DNA of 64,000 nucleotides from Fibrisoma limi BUZ 3 (lineage in GTDB: Bacteria > Bacteroidota > Bacteroidia > Cytophagales > Spirosomataceae). Positions 42,249 to 49,831 of this stretch are shown here, in pieces; position 1 is the first letter of the stretch; each line of letters starts with the position of its first letter. A model generated the notes under the pieces. The model searched no databases, was not told the DNA's origin, and saw only the letters and a program-made list of their open reading frames with translations. A program made the translations under genes and the position numbers. Location: contig NZ_CAIT01000006.1 in NCBI RefSeq assembly GCF_000296815.2, positions 1,680,777 to 1,744,776 on the forward strand, written 5' to 3'.

Positions 42249-43637
42249 ATGGAAACCGTTACCCTTTCTCTCACGGCCGACGAAGCGCCGGAGCGCCCGA
42301 CTATCCGTCCTGTACTGCGCACGGAGCGCATCAAAACCATCGACGTCATCCGGGGTTTTGCCTTGCTGGGCATTCTGCTGATGAACATTCCGTATTTTGG
42401 TCTGCCGTTCACCCACGCGGTTACCCTGCTAAGCCTGCCCTCAGCGCATATCGATTACCAAACCAATGCCGTGGTATCGACGATTTTTGAGGGCACGATG
42501 CGGGCATTGTTCTCCATGCTGTTTGGGGCCAGCGCCCTGCTGTTTCTGGCCAAACCCGACCGGCCGGATCACCTCTACGGGGTGGCTGATTATTACTACC
42601 GCCGGACGCTCTGGCTGGTGGTGTTTGGGCTATTCAACGCGTTCATTCTGCTCTGGCCTGGCGATATCCTCTACACCTACGGTATCTGCGGCTTACTGTT
42701 ATTTCCGTTCCGGAAGATGAAACCGGTCCGCCTGTTACTCATCGCCGGACTGTGTATTGTTATTCTGTTTGGAAAAGGACTGATGAAGGGACTGGAAACC
42801 AAGCAAAACCGGCAAGGCTACCTGACCGCTCTGCAACTCGAAAAGCAGAAAAAGAAGCTGACGCCGGAGCAGACGAAAGCCAAAGAAGCCTGGGTTGCCC
42901 TGGAGAAACGGGTAAAACCTGATCCGAAAAAAGATGCCGAGATTATCACCAACATGCGGGGGAGCTACGCAACGGTGTTTACCTTTCTGATGCCGATTAA
43001 CGTCAAATTTGAGTCGACTAAATTTTACCACGATTACATCTGGGATGCGCTGGCTATGATCTTCATCGGTATGGCGTTGTTTAAACTGGGTTTCTTTTCC
43101 AACAAGTTACCAACCCGCCTGTACGTCATAACGCTCATCGCCGGCTACGGCATCGGCCTCACCCTGGGGTGGCTGGCGTTTCAGGATCAGGTTGCTTTTG
43201 TCAAAAACCCGGGTCGGGTTATTGACTCTGATTCGTTTCCGTTTCAGGCCCTGTATCAGATTCGCCGTGCCGCTACGGCGCTGGGTCATGCCAGTCTGCT
43301 GCTCCTGCTCTTCCGCTCCAACGTAGTGCCCTGGCTGATGCAGGCGCTGGCGAACGTTGGTCAGATGGCGTTCAGTAACTACCTGATGCAGTCGATGATC
43401 TGTACGCTGATTTTCTACGGCTACGGCCTGGGCTACTACGGCAAGCTGGCTTTTCATGAGCTCTACTACGTTGTGGCGGGTATCTGGGTATTCCAGATCC
43501 TCTTTTCGGCTATCTGGCTCCGGTATTTTCGCATGGGACCGCTGGAATGGGTATGGCGCTCACTGACGTACTGGAAACGGCAGCCCATGCAGCGTGACGT
43601 TGATGAGCAACCCCTGATCGTAGCGTCGGCGACTTAG
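42249..43637 (+). CDS. DUF418 (YeiB-like) multi-pass membrane protein
   Basis: 462 residues with an N-terminal RIKTIDVIRGFALLGILLMNI motif typical of the DUF418/YeiB family, the FEGTMRALFSMLFGASALLFL loop, about nine membrane helices, and the C-terminal GQMAFSNYLMQSMICTLIFYGYGLGYYGKL and IWVFQILFSAIWLRYFRMGPLEWVWRSLTY signatures. A charged segment with Lys/Glu repeats (about 180-225) is a cytoplasmic or periplasmic loop insertion. The function is not established; the family is related to acyltransferase-like membrane proteins. Confidence 0.88.
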   Translation: METVTLSLTADEAPERPTIRPVLRTERIKTIDVIRGFALLGILLMNIPYFGLPFTHAVTLLSLPSAHIDYQTNAVVSTIFEGTMRALFSMLFGASALLFLAKPDRPDHLYGVADYYYRRTLWLVVFGLFNAFILLWPGDILYTYGICGLLLFPFRKMKPVRLLLIAGLCIVILFGKGLMKGLETKQNRQGYLTALQLEKQKKKLTPEQTKAKEAWVALEKRVKPDPKKDAEIITNMRGSYATVFTFLMPINVKFESTKFYHDYIWDALAMIFIGMALFKLGFFSNKLPTRLYVITLIAGYGIGLTLGWLAFQDQVAFVKNPGRVIDSDSFPFQALYQIRRAATALGHASLLLLLFRSNVVPWLMQALANVGQMAFSNYLMQSMICTLIFYGYGLGYYGKLAFHELYYVVAGIWVFQILFSAIWLRYFRMGPLEWVWRSLTYWKRQPMQRDVDEQPLIVASAT

Positions 43638-43674
43638 TGATACGCCCCACGGTACAATTAAACGGAGAACCGCT

Positions 43675-44418
43675 ATGAAAATCGTACTTGTGCTGATCGC
43701 TACGCTCGGCGGCACCATGCCCCGGCTACATGGGCAAACCGTATCCCAGGCCATTCAGGCGGTTGAAGCCGTTGAGCGTGAAATAACCGAAGCATTGGTC
43801 CGGCGGGACCGGGCAACGCTTGACCGCCTGCTGGCCGAGGGCTTCACGTTTATCCACGGTTTTGGTAAAGTAGATACGCGTCAGGAATACCTGGAACTGG
43901 CGGCTGCCGGCCGACTGGCGCGTCAGCGGGCGGACCTGAAACGGATCAACGAACCGTTGCGCATCTACGGCAATCACACCGCCATCCGCTTTTCGCGTAC
44001 GATCTTTTACCTTAAGGCCCTGAACCGCGAAGACCGTGGCCTCAACACGGCGGTGTACGTTAAGGTAGGCGGGCAGTGGCAGTTGGCCAGTTCACAGTCC
44101 ACGAAGCTCCCCGACCGGCCGAAAGCCGTTGCCATTAACCCAACCAGCTACAGGGCCATGGTCGGCGTTTACCAAATCGACCCGAACCGTGTACTCACCA
44201 TCAGTCAAGCCGGCGATACGCTGATCGGGAACATCCCCTTTCGCCCCCGGTTCGAACTGATCCCCCAATCCGATACGACCTTTATCCAGTACAGCGACGC
44301 GGGCGGCTTCGACGGGACTGATGAGCTGATTTTCCGTAAAGATCAAACTGGGCGAACCATCCACGCAGCGTATCGAGTTGGCGGACAGGAAGGCTGGCGG
44401 GCTGAGAAGATCAAATAA
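43675..44418 (+). CDS. Secreted NTF2-like (DUF4440) protein with extra C-terminal domain
   Basis: 247 residues. A signal peptide (MKIVLVLIATLGGTMPRLHGQ), an NTF2-like domain (AVEREITEALVRRDRATLDRLLAEGFTFIHGFG...NHTAIRFSRTIFYLK...YVKVGGQWQLASSQST), then a ~90-residue beta domain (YRAMVGVYQIDPNRVLTISQAGDTLIGNIPFRPRFELIPQSDTTFI) like the DUF3471 module found at the end of serine hydrolases. The combination suggests a small-molecule binding or isomerase-like protein without recognisable catalysis. It is followed 15 bp later by a second NTF2-like gene. Confidence 0.8.
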   Translation: MKIVLVLIATLGGTMPRLHGQTVSQAIQAVEAVEREITEALVRRDRATLDRLLAEGFTFIHGFGKVDTRQEYLELAAAGRLARQRADLKRINEPLRIYGNHTAIRFSRTIFYLKALNREDRGLNTAVYVKVGGQWQLASSQSTKLPDRPKAVAINPTSYRAMVGVYQIDPNRVLTISQAGDTLIGNIPFRPRFELIPQSDTTFIQYSDAGGFDGTDELIFRKDQTGRTIHAAYRVGGQEGWRAEKIK

Positions 44419-44433
44419 ACGTAAAACAATCTG

Positions 44434-44856
44434 ATGTTACGGGCAGAATTACTGGTAATAGTTGGAATGCTCTTGCTAGCCAACATGGCAGCCGGACAAA
44501 CGAGCAATGCTCCCACGCCGGAACGCTTGGTTCAGCAGCAGATAGACGCCTGGAACCGGCACGATGCCGAGGCTTTTGCCGCTCCTTACAGCGACACCAC
44601 CCGGTTGTACGTCTTTCCGGATAAGCTGACACAGCGGTTCAAATCCCGGCAGGAGCTTCAACAGTATTACGCCCAGTTTTTTGCCAAAAATCCCGGTGTT
44701 CATTGCGAGGTGATCAGTCAGTTGTCCGTTGGCAATACGGTCGTGCTGGCCGAAAAAGTAACGGGCCGCTCGGATGGCCGCGTAGTCAACTCCATTGTAA
44801 CGTACAAAATTGAGGCTGGCAAAATCGCCCGGGTGTACTTCGATTACCGGCCTTAA
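44434..44856 (+). CDS. Secreted NTF2-like (SnoaL/DUF4440) protein
   Basis: 140 residues. A signal peptide (ending MAAGQ) and a single cone-shaped NTF2-like domain: PERLVQQQIDAWNRHDAEAFAAPYSDTTRLYVFPDKLTQRFKSRQELQQYYAQFF, then VISQLSVGNTVVLAEKVTG and IVTYKIEAGKIARVYFDYRP. The fold hosts many steroid-isomerase-like and dehydratase-like enzymes; the substrate is unknown. It forms an operon with the preceding NTF2-like gene and ends at a terminator-like hairpin. Confidence 0.85.
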   Translation: MLRAELLVIVGMLLLANMAAGQTSNAPTPERLVQQQIDAWNRHDAEAFAAPYSDTTRLYVFPDKLTQRFKSRQELQQYYAQFFAKNPGVHCEVISQLSVGNTVVLAEKVTGRSDGRVVNSIVTYKIEAGKIARVYFDYRP

Positions 44857-44874
44857 GCAGCACATGACTTGTTT

Positions 44875-44904
44875 GGGGCGTAATCCCTACGCAGATTACG
44901 CCCC
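44875..44904 (+). terminator. Hairpin after the NTF2-like gene pair
   Basis: GGGGCGTAATC (44875-44885) pairs perfectly with GATTACGCCCC (44894-44904), 8-nt loop, 18 bp after the stop. No T-tract. Confidence 0.55.
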
Positions 44905-45024
44905 CAGATGTTGATGAATTGAAGGAAACCAGCTAGCTATACGTAACTACTCTTGTCGTATTGAAGTAAAAGTATATTATTGAGTTACCGTTAACTCAAC
45001 GCCGAGTAGGTTACAAAGCAGAAA

Positions 45025-45058
45025 TTTGCTTTACTTGCGTAATCGTATAGTATGTTTG
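45025..45058 (+). promoter_or_regulatory. Possible promoter of the glycosyltransferase locus
   Basis: TTTG (45025-45028) and TATGTTTG (45051-45058, full TAnnTTTG) with a 22-nt spacer, 4 nt longer than in the best promoter here. The -7 ends only 4 bp before the GTG 45063, so if it is used the mRNA would be nearly leaderless. Confidence 0.35.
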
Positions 45059-45062
45059 GTTA

Positions 45063-45866
45063 GTGTACGCTCCATTAGTTTCAATCATCATTCCGGTACT
45101 CAACGGTGAATCAACCCTCGATCGCTGCTTCCGTAGTCTGACCAAACAGGTGTTTAGGGACTATGAGGTGATCGTTGTCGATGGAGGCAGTCGTGACCGT
45201 ACTATGTCCATTCTTGCTGGCTATAAAAGCGCACTGCCCCAGCTTCACCTGCTGGTCTGCCCGGGTCTGGGCCTTTACGCCAGCATGAACACTGGCATTG
45301 AGCAAGCTCGCGGACAATGGTTGTACTTTATGGGCTGCGACGACCAGCTTCGCGACGCATCCACCCTGGCGACCATAAGCAACGTCATGACCGAAACCCG
45401 GGCGAAGGTGGTGGCGGGCAGCGTTCAGTATGCCGAGCAGGGCTACGTAATGCACCCTCAATTCGGCTCACCCTACTGGCTGCAATGCCGGTTGCATCAT
45501 CAGGGGACATTCTATCATCGTTCGGTTTTTGAGCAGTTCCGCTACAACCCTGCCTGGCAAATCGCGGCCGATCGCGAACTGCACCTCCGGCTGGCGCTCG
45601 CGGGTTTGTCCTGTCAGGTGGTACCGGAAGTCGTGGCCTTATTCGGCGAACGGGGTATCAGCAGCCGCGATCCGGAAAGGTGTTTTACGGAGATAGAGCA
45701 AATCCACCAGCAACTGTTTCATGGGCCGGTATTGGGCTGGATGCGGCTGCTGGACTTTTTTGAGCGCAACAGTTGGCTACTTCGTCGGCGCTGGGGCCTG
45801 CTGAATCTGAAAGTCCGGCTGCGTCGACGACTGGCGCAGGCGCTGTCTTTGTTGTCTACCTTATAA
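45063..45866 (+). CDS. Family 2 glycosyltransferase
   Basis: 267 residues starting at GTG 45063; a stop codon lies in frame 13 bp upstream and there is no ATG before the GT-A core. The GT2 fold begins at once (YAPLVSIIIPVLNGESTLDRCFRSLTKQVFRDYEVIVVDGGSRDRT), with the acidic metal-binding FMGCDDQL (DxD-type) and LHHQGTFYHRS/AADRELHLRLALAG further on, resembling WcaE/WcaA-like transferases. It would transfer a sugar from a nucleotide donor to a surface glycan. It is first in a three-gene glycan locus; the next gene starts 11 bp downstream. Confidence 0.92.
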   Translation: MYAPLVSIIIPVLNGESTLDRCFRSLTKQVFRDYEVIVVDGGSRDRTMSILAGYKSALPQLHLLVCPGLGLYASMNTGIEQARGQWLYFMGCDDQLRDASTLATISNVMTETRAKVVAGSVQYAEQGYVMHPQFGSPYWLQCRLHHQGTFYHRSVFEQFRYNPAWQIAADRELHLRLALAGLSCQVVPEVVALFGERGISSRDPERCFTEIEQIHQQLFHGPVLGWMRLLDFFERNSWLLRRRWGLLNLKVRLRRRLAQALSLLSTL

Positions 45867-45877
45867 CCGGCGCACGC

Positions 45878-47098
45878 ATGAACAACATTGGTTTGATCGG
45901 CTACGGCAATGCACGATGGATAGCCGGGGTTCATTACCAGCAGGGATTGTTGTACGGTAACAGCCTGCTCCCTCCCGACCAACAGGCCGCCTTCCACCTG
46001 CTGCTGCGCCGGGAACAACACAGCCCTGATCATTATCAACCCGTACGGCCATATGTTCAGGGCCTTTATGCACTCGATTATTTTCCTTCGTTACGCCCCG
46101 AATGGTCCAATCGACTCCGTTACGTACTCCGTAAAGCCATTTTAGAACGGAAGCTGGCTTATCCGACGAATGATTTTCCGCGTTTGTTACGAGAGCTGCG
46201 GATTGATGCGATCTTTCCGGCCAATGACATCATTGCCCCGCACCGGTCGGTTCGGCAGGTAAGCTGGATCACCGATTTTCAGCACGTTCACCTGCCCCAG
46301 TTTTTTCCGGCGAAGGAAATCGCGTTTCGTAATCGGGTCTTTGAGCGTCTGATGCGCCTTTCCGATACGGTGATCGTCAGCAATCAGTTTAGCTATACCG
46401 ATGCGGTACGCTTGTATCCGGCTTATGCTCATAAAGTGGCCGTATTGCCGTTCACGATGTACCTCGACCAGCACTGGTCCGAACCGGACGTAGCAACGTA
46501 CCGCCAGCAATATGGTTTACCGGAAAAATACCTGCTGTTTCCCAGTCAGTTCTGGAAGCATAAGAATCACGCCCTGCTGTTTGAGGCCATTCGCCTGCTC
46601 CGGCAGCGGGGGGTAGACGATCTGGTACTCGTCTGCACCGGCTCCCCGCACGACTACCGCGCGCCGGCCTACTTTCAGCAATTACAGCAGTTCATCACCG
46701 AACACCGGCTCGACAGTGCCATTCGCATTCTTGGGCTGCTGCCCCGTCCTGATCAGGTGCAGTTGATGCGCGGGGCTGCGGCCATTGTACAACCATCGTT
46801 GTTTGAAGGATGGAGTGCCCTGCTGGAAGATTGCCGGTCGCTGGGCAAACGGGTCTTTGCGTCCGACATCCCGATGCACCATGAGCAGATCACCCCACAA
46901 ACCACCTTGTTTGATCCGCACTCGGCCAATGCCCTCGCTGAATGTCTTGAAACGTACTGGCCGTCGCTTAAACCCGGGCCTGATTCGAGCACGGAAGCCA
47001 CGGCTGAGCGTACGTATCAGCAACGCATCGGCCAGTTTGCCCAACGCTTTACCACCATCTGCCAATCCGTAACCCAACGTTCTCTATGCAACTCGTAA
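45878..47098 (+). CDS. GT4-type (family 1) glycosyltransferase
   Basis: 406 residues from the ATG 45878. GT-B fold: N-terminal NNIGLIGYGNARWIAGVHYQQGLL and WITDFQHVHLPQFF, C-terminal nucleotide-sugar domain LLFPSQFWKHKNHALLFEAIRLL, LVLVCTGSPHDY, RILGLLPRPDQVQLMRGAAAIVQPSLFEGWSALLEDCRSLGKRVFASDIPMHHEQI with the E-x7-E region. No signal or membrane helix. Together with the GT2 before and the methyltransferase after (13-bp overlap) it would assemble and cap a surface polysaccharide or glycoprotein glycan. Confidence 0.92.
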   Translation: MNNIGLIGYGNARWIAGVHYQQGLLYGNSLLPPDQQAAFHLLLRREQHSPDHYQPVRPYVQGLYALDYFPSLRPEWSNRLRYVLRKAILERKLAYPTNDFPRLLRELRIDAIFPANDIIAPHRSVRQVSWITDFQHVHLPQFFPAKEIAFRNRVFERLMRLSDTVIVSNQFSYTDAVRLYPAYAHKVAVLPFTMYLDQHWSEPDVATYRQQYGLPEKYLLFPSQFWKHKNHALLFEAIRLLRQRGVDDLVLVCTGSPHDYRAPAYFQQLQQFITEHRLDSAIRILGLLPRPDQVQLMRGAAAIVQPSLFEGWSALLEDCRSLGKRVFASDIPMHHEQITPQTTLFDPHSANALAECLETYWPSLKPGPDSSTEATAERTYQQRIGQFAQRFTTICQSVTQRSLCNS

Positions 47099-47982
47099 CG
47101 AATTCGTATGGACAAAAAAACCTCCTTATCTGGCGTACGGAATCGCTGTTTTACGTACCCGAACGGCGGGTACTGGCCAGGGAGTGGAGCCATGTTCGTT
47201 ATACGTCGCTGCCCTATCCTGACGAGCCAAATCTGATCAACCTATCCCTGGCGAAACCCCTGCCCTTTCCGGATCAGACATTCGACAACGTGTATAGCTT
47301 CCACGTAGCGGAACACCTGTCCGTTGCCGACGGCGACCGGGTGGCGCGGGAAATGTACCGGGTGCTGAAGCCGGGTGGGGTCTGTCGCCTGTCGACACCC
47401 GACCTGGCTTTCTTTGCCCAGGATTACCTGACCTGGCTCGATACCTACCAGCAAAGCCCCACCACCGACCATTTTCACCGGTATCAGTGGGCGCTATTGA
47501 ACGTAATCGACCAGGCGGTTCGGCCCGTATCGGGTGGGCAAATGGGCATGGTTCTGCAATCGAAGGCATATAACCTAACGCACCTGCGCGATCTCAACGG
47601 CGACCTGCTCGAATTCCTGGCCGATCCGCTGATGACCAGCACGGCCCTGCGCGTAGCGGATGTAGCACGGCGAGGCCTATACGTTGACGGCACCCCGGCC
47701 GGCGCTGGGTTCAGGTATCGAAAAGCGGCCTGCGTTTTTCTACAAAAGCTCATCAATCGGCTGTCACCCCAGTGGTATCTGCGGCTGAGCCGCGAGAACA
47801 ACCGCTGGTATTACGATCCGGTTTTCCTAAACAAACAGTTTAACGAAGCTGGTTTTCGCGGCATCGTTATCCAGGATTATAAAACATCAGCTATCCCCCA
47901 CTGGGATCGGTATAATTTCGACCAGTCAGCTTTCGGTGATTATCCACTGGAACCGTCGGCGTATATTGAGGGCGTCAAATAA
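47086..47982 (+). CDS. SAM-dependent methyltransferase of the glycan locus
   Basis: 298 residues; ATG 47086 overlaps the preceding gene end by 13 bp. A methyltransferase_11-like core: LPFPDQTFDNVYSFHVAEHLSVADGDRVAREMYRVLKPGGVCRLSTPDLAFF. The first part lacks a normal GxGxG loop: strand 1 reads YTSLPYPDEPNLINLSLAKPLPFPDQTFD, as in predicted SAM methyltransferases of polysaccharide clusters that recognise the acceptor first. The C-terminal part is probably acceptor-specific. Likely methylates a sugar, possibly as chain terminator. Confidence 0.85.
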   Translation: MQLVTNSYGQKNLLIWRTESLFYVPERRVLAREWSHVRYTSLPYPDEPNLINLSLAKPLPFPDQTFDNVYSFHVAEHLSVADGDRVAREMYRVLKPGGVCRLSTPDLAFFAQDYLTWLDTYQQSPTTDHFHRYQWALLNVIDQAVRPVSGGQMGMVLQSKAYNLTHLRDLNGDLLEFLADPLMTSTALRVADVARRGLYVDGTPAGAGFRYRKAACVFLQKLINRLSPQWYLRLSRENNRWYYDPVFLNKQFNEAGFRGIVIQDYKTSAIPHWDRYNFDQSAFGDYPLEPSAYIEGVK

Positions 47983-47997
47983 CCGTGTACTACGTTC

Positions 47998-48450
47998 ATG
48001 CTCGCCGTCATTCAGCGCGTATCGCAGGCTTCCGTCACCATCGACGGGCAGATCAAAGGTCAGATCAACTGGGGATTTTTAGTGTTGCTCGGTATTACCC
48101 ACACCGATACCCGGGAGGATATTGAGTGGCTGAGCAAGAAGATTGTCGGCATGCGCATTTTCAGCGACGACGAGGGAAAGATGAACCTCGACCTGAAAGC
48201 CATCAATGGCAACATCCTGCTCATCAGCCAGTTTACGCTTCACGCCAGCACCAAAAAAGGCAACCGACCGAGCTTTATCGAAGCCGCCCGACCGGACGTA
48301 GCCATCCCGCTGTACGAACAGATGATTCAGCAACTATCGGCCGATCTTGGCCAGCCGATCCAGACCGGCGAATTTGGGGCCGACATGAAGGTTTCGCTAC
48401 TGAACGACGGGCCGGTAACGATTATTATTGACTCCAAAAACAGGGTCTGA
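47998..48450 (+). CDS. dtd: D-aminoacyl-tRNA deacylase
   Basis: 150 residues, the normal length. It removes D-amino acids (and Gly mischarged on tRNA-Ala) from tRNA. Motifs: MLAVIQRVSQASVTIDGQ, the SQFTLHAS motif (SQxxL), KKGNRPSFIEAA and the cross-subunit GPVTIIID (Gly-cisPro). Start at the ATG 47998. It lies 15 bp after the methyltransferase but is functionally unrelated. A GTTTGTGG-type palindromic spacer follows the stop. Confidence 0.96.
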   Translation: MLAVIQRVSQASVTIDGQIKGQINWGFLVLLGITHTDTREDIEWLSKKIVGMRIFSDDEGKMNLDLKAINGNILLISQFTLHASTKKGNRPSFIEAARPDVAIPLYEQMIQQLSADLGQPIQTGEFGADMKVSLLNDGPVTIIIDSKNRV

Positions 48451-48454
48451 AGGG

Positions 48455-48559
48455 TGGGGTTTGTGGTTCGTGGTTTGTAGTTCAGGGAATGCCAAAACCA
48501 CTAACCCATAACTTTCAAACACCACCAACTACAAACAACGAACTACAAACCACAAACCC
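48455..48559. repeat. Self-complementary spacer (GTTTGTGGTTCG words) after dtd
   Basis: Left arm 48455-48486 (GGTTTGTGGTTCGTGG, TTTGTAGTTC) and right arm 48526-48559 (CAACTACAAACAACGAACTAC, AAACCACAAACC) are complementary repeats of one word. The right arm runs to the base before the ATG of the DUF2237 gene (48560), so that gene's whole leader is the element. The same vocabulary is used at 27972-28018. Confidence 0.65.
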
Positions 48560-48922
48560 ATGCCTAAAAACGTACTTGGCCACGAGCTTGGCAGTTGCTG
48601 CACCAGCCCTATGACCGGCTTCTATCGCGATGGTTTCTGCCGCACGGACGAGGAAGACCAGGGTCGCCACGTCGTCTGCGCCATCATGACCGAAGCGTTT
48701 CTGACATTTACCCGCAGCCGGGGCAACGACCTCAGTACACCCCGCCCCGAATACCGCTTTCCCGGCCTGAAACCTGGCGATAAGTGGTGCCTGTGCGCCC
48801 TGCGCTGGAAGGAAGCCTACGACGCGGGCGTAGCGCCCCCGGTTCTGCTGGCCTGCACCCACGAACGGGCGTTGCAGTACGTGTCGCTCGATATGCTGCG
48901 CGGGGTGGCGTTTGAAGAATAA
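48560..48922 (+). CDS. DUF2237 family protein
   Basis: 120 residues with the DUF2237 signature: MPKNVLGHELGSCCTSPMTGFYRDGFCRTDEEDQGRHVVCAIMT, FLTFTRSRGNDLSTPRPEYRFPGLKPGDKWCLCALRWKEAY and a C-terminal GVAPPVLLACTHERALQYV. Family members are small cytoplasmic proteins of unknown function with several conserved Cys (here CC near the start, CxC in WCLCA), suggesting metal binding. It has no leader other than the palindromic spacer. Confidence 0.92.
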   Translation: MPKNVLGHELGSCCTSPMTGFYRDGFCRTDEEDQGRHVVCAIMTEAFLTFTRSRGNDLSTPRPEYRFPGLKPGDKWCLCALRWKEAYDAGVAPPVLLACTHERALQYVSLDMLRGVAFEE

Positions 48923-49121
48923 TGGGTTGTTGGATGCCGGCTGCTGGCCCTTAGCCAATAGGCTACTTTTATTCCTGTATCAATTCAATAGCGAACAGCC
49001 AGTAACTCAAAGTCCGGTATTGCATCCAAAAACTAATTTTTCGGGTATACCAGGCGGTAAAATGCAGTCGTTTACCAGAAAACTGTAATTTTACCCAAAC
49101 CACCCCCCATTGGTATCATCG

Positions 49122-49141
49122 CCCAGGCGGTGACGCCTGGG
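49122..49141 (+). repeat. CCCAGGCG hairpin with GTGA loop in the leader of the O-methyltransferase gene
   Basis: Perfect 8-bp stem CCCAGGCG/CGCCTGGG with a GTGA (GNRA) tetraloop, ending 7 bp before the ATG 49149. Such a stable GNRA hairpin just upstream of a start codon could affect translation, or it may be a copy of an interspersed palindrome. Confidence 0.6.
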
Positions 49142-49148
49142 TTACCGA

Positions 49149-49790
49149 ATGAATTTTTTACCTGCCGCTCTCGCTGCTTATGCCGATGCGCACACCTCGC
49201 CCGAAAGCGACCTGCTGCGCCAACTGAACCGCAACACCCACGCCCATGTGCTGCGGCCCCGAATGTTGTCGGGTCATGTTCAGGGGCGGCTCCTCTCCAT
49301 GTTTTCCTGGATGATCCGTCCCCGGCGGGTTCTCGAAATCGGTACGTATACCGGCTACTCGGCGCTGTGCTTGGCCGAAGGACTGACCGACGACGGCCTG
49401 TTGATTACACTCGACAACAACGAAGAACTCGAAGACTTTGCCCGCTCCTACTGGCAGCAGTCCCCGCTGGGCTCGAAAATTGATTTCCGGCTCGGGCAGG
49501 CTGCGGATGTTATTCCCACGCTTACCGATACGTTCGACCTGGTGTTTATCGACGCCGACAAACTGAACTACGCGCTATATTTTGACCTGGTGATCGACAA
49601 GGTGCGGCCGGGTGGGTTTCTGCTGGCCGACAATGTGCTGTGGAGTGGTAAGGTGGTCGAACCGGTGAAACCATCGGATAAGGAGACGCGGGCCGTGCTG
49701 GACTTCAACCAAAAAATTCAGGACGATCCGCGTGTGGAAAATGTGCTGCTACCGATTCGTGACGGACTGTTCGTGATCCGTAAACTGTGA
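49149..49790 (+). CDS. Class I SAM-dependent O-methyltransferase (methyltransferase_3 family)
   Basis: 213 residues, the usual size. Motifs: MLSGHVQGRLLSMFSWMIRPRRVLEIGTYTGYSALCLAEGL (SAM-binding), LITLDNNEELEDFARSYW, FDLVFIDADKLNYALYFDLVIDKVRPGGFLLADNVLWSGKV. The DADK/DN metal-binding residues of caffeoyl-CoA O-methyltransferase-like enzymes are present. The substrate is probably a catechol-like or small phenolic compound. The lytic transglycosylase starts 41 bp downstream. Confidence 0.94.
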   Translation: MNFLPAALAAYADAHTSPESDLLRQLNRNTHAHVLRPRMLSGHVQGRLLSMFSWMIRPRRVLEIGTYTGYSALCLAEGLTDDGLLITLDNNEELEDFARSYWQQSPLGSKIDFRLGQAADVIPTLTDTFDLVFIDADKLNYALYFDLVIDKVRPGGFLLADNVLWSGKVVEPVKPSDKETRAVLDFNQKIQDDPRVENVLLPIRDGLFVIRKL

Positions 49791-49831
49791 CGCCAAGTAA
49801 ATTTGATGACTTTGACCGTGATTGCAAGCTT

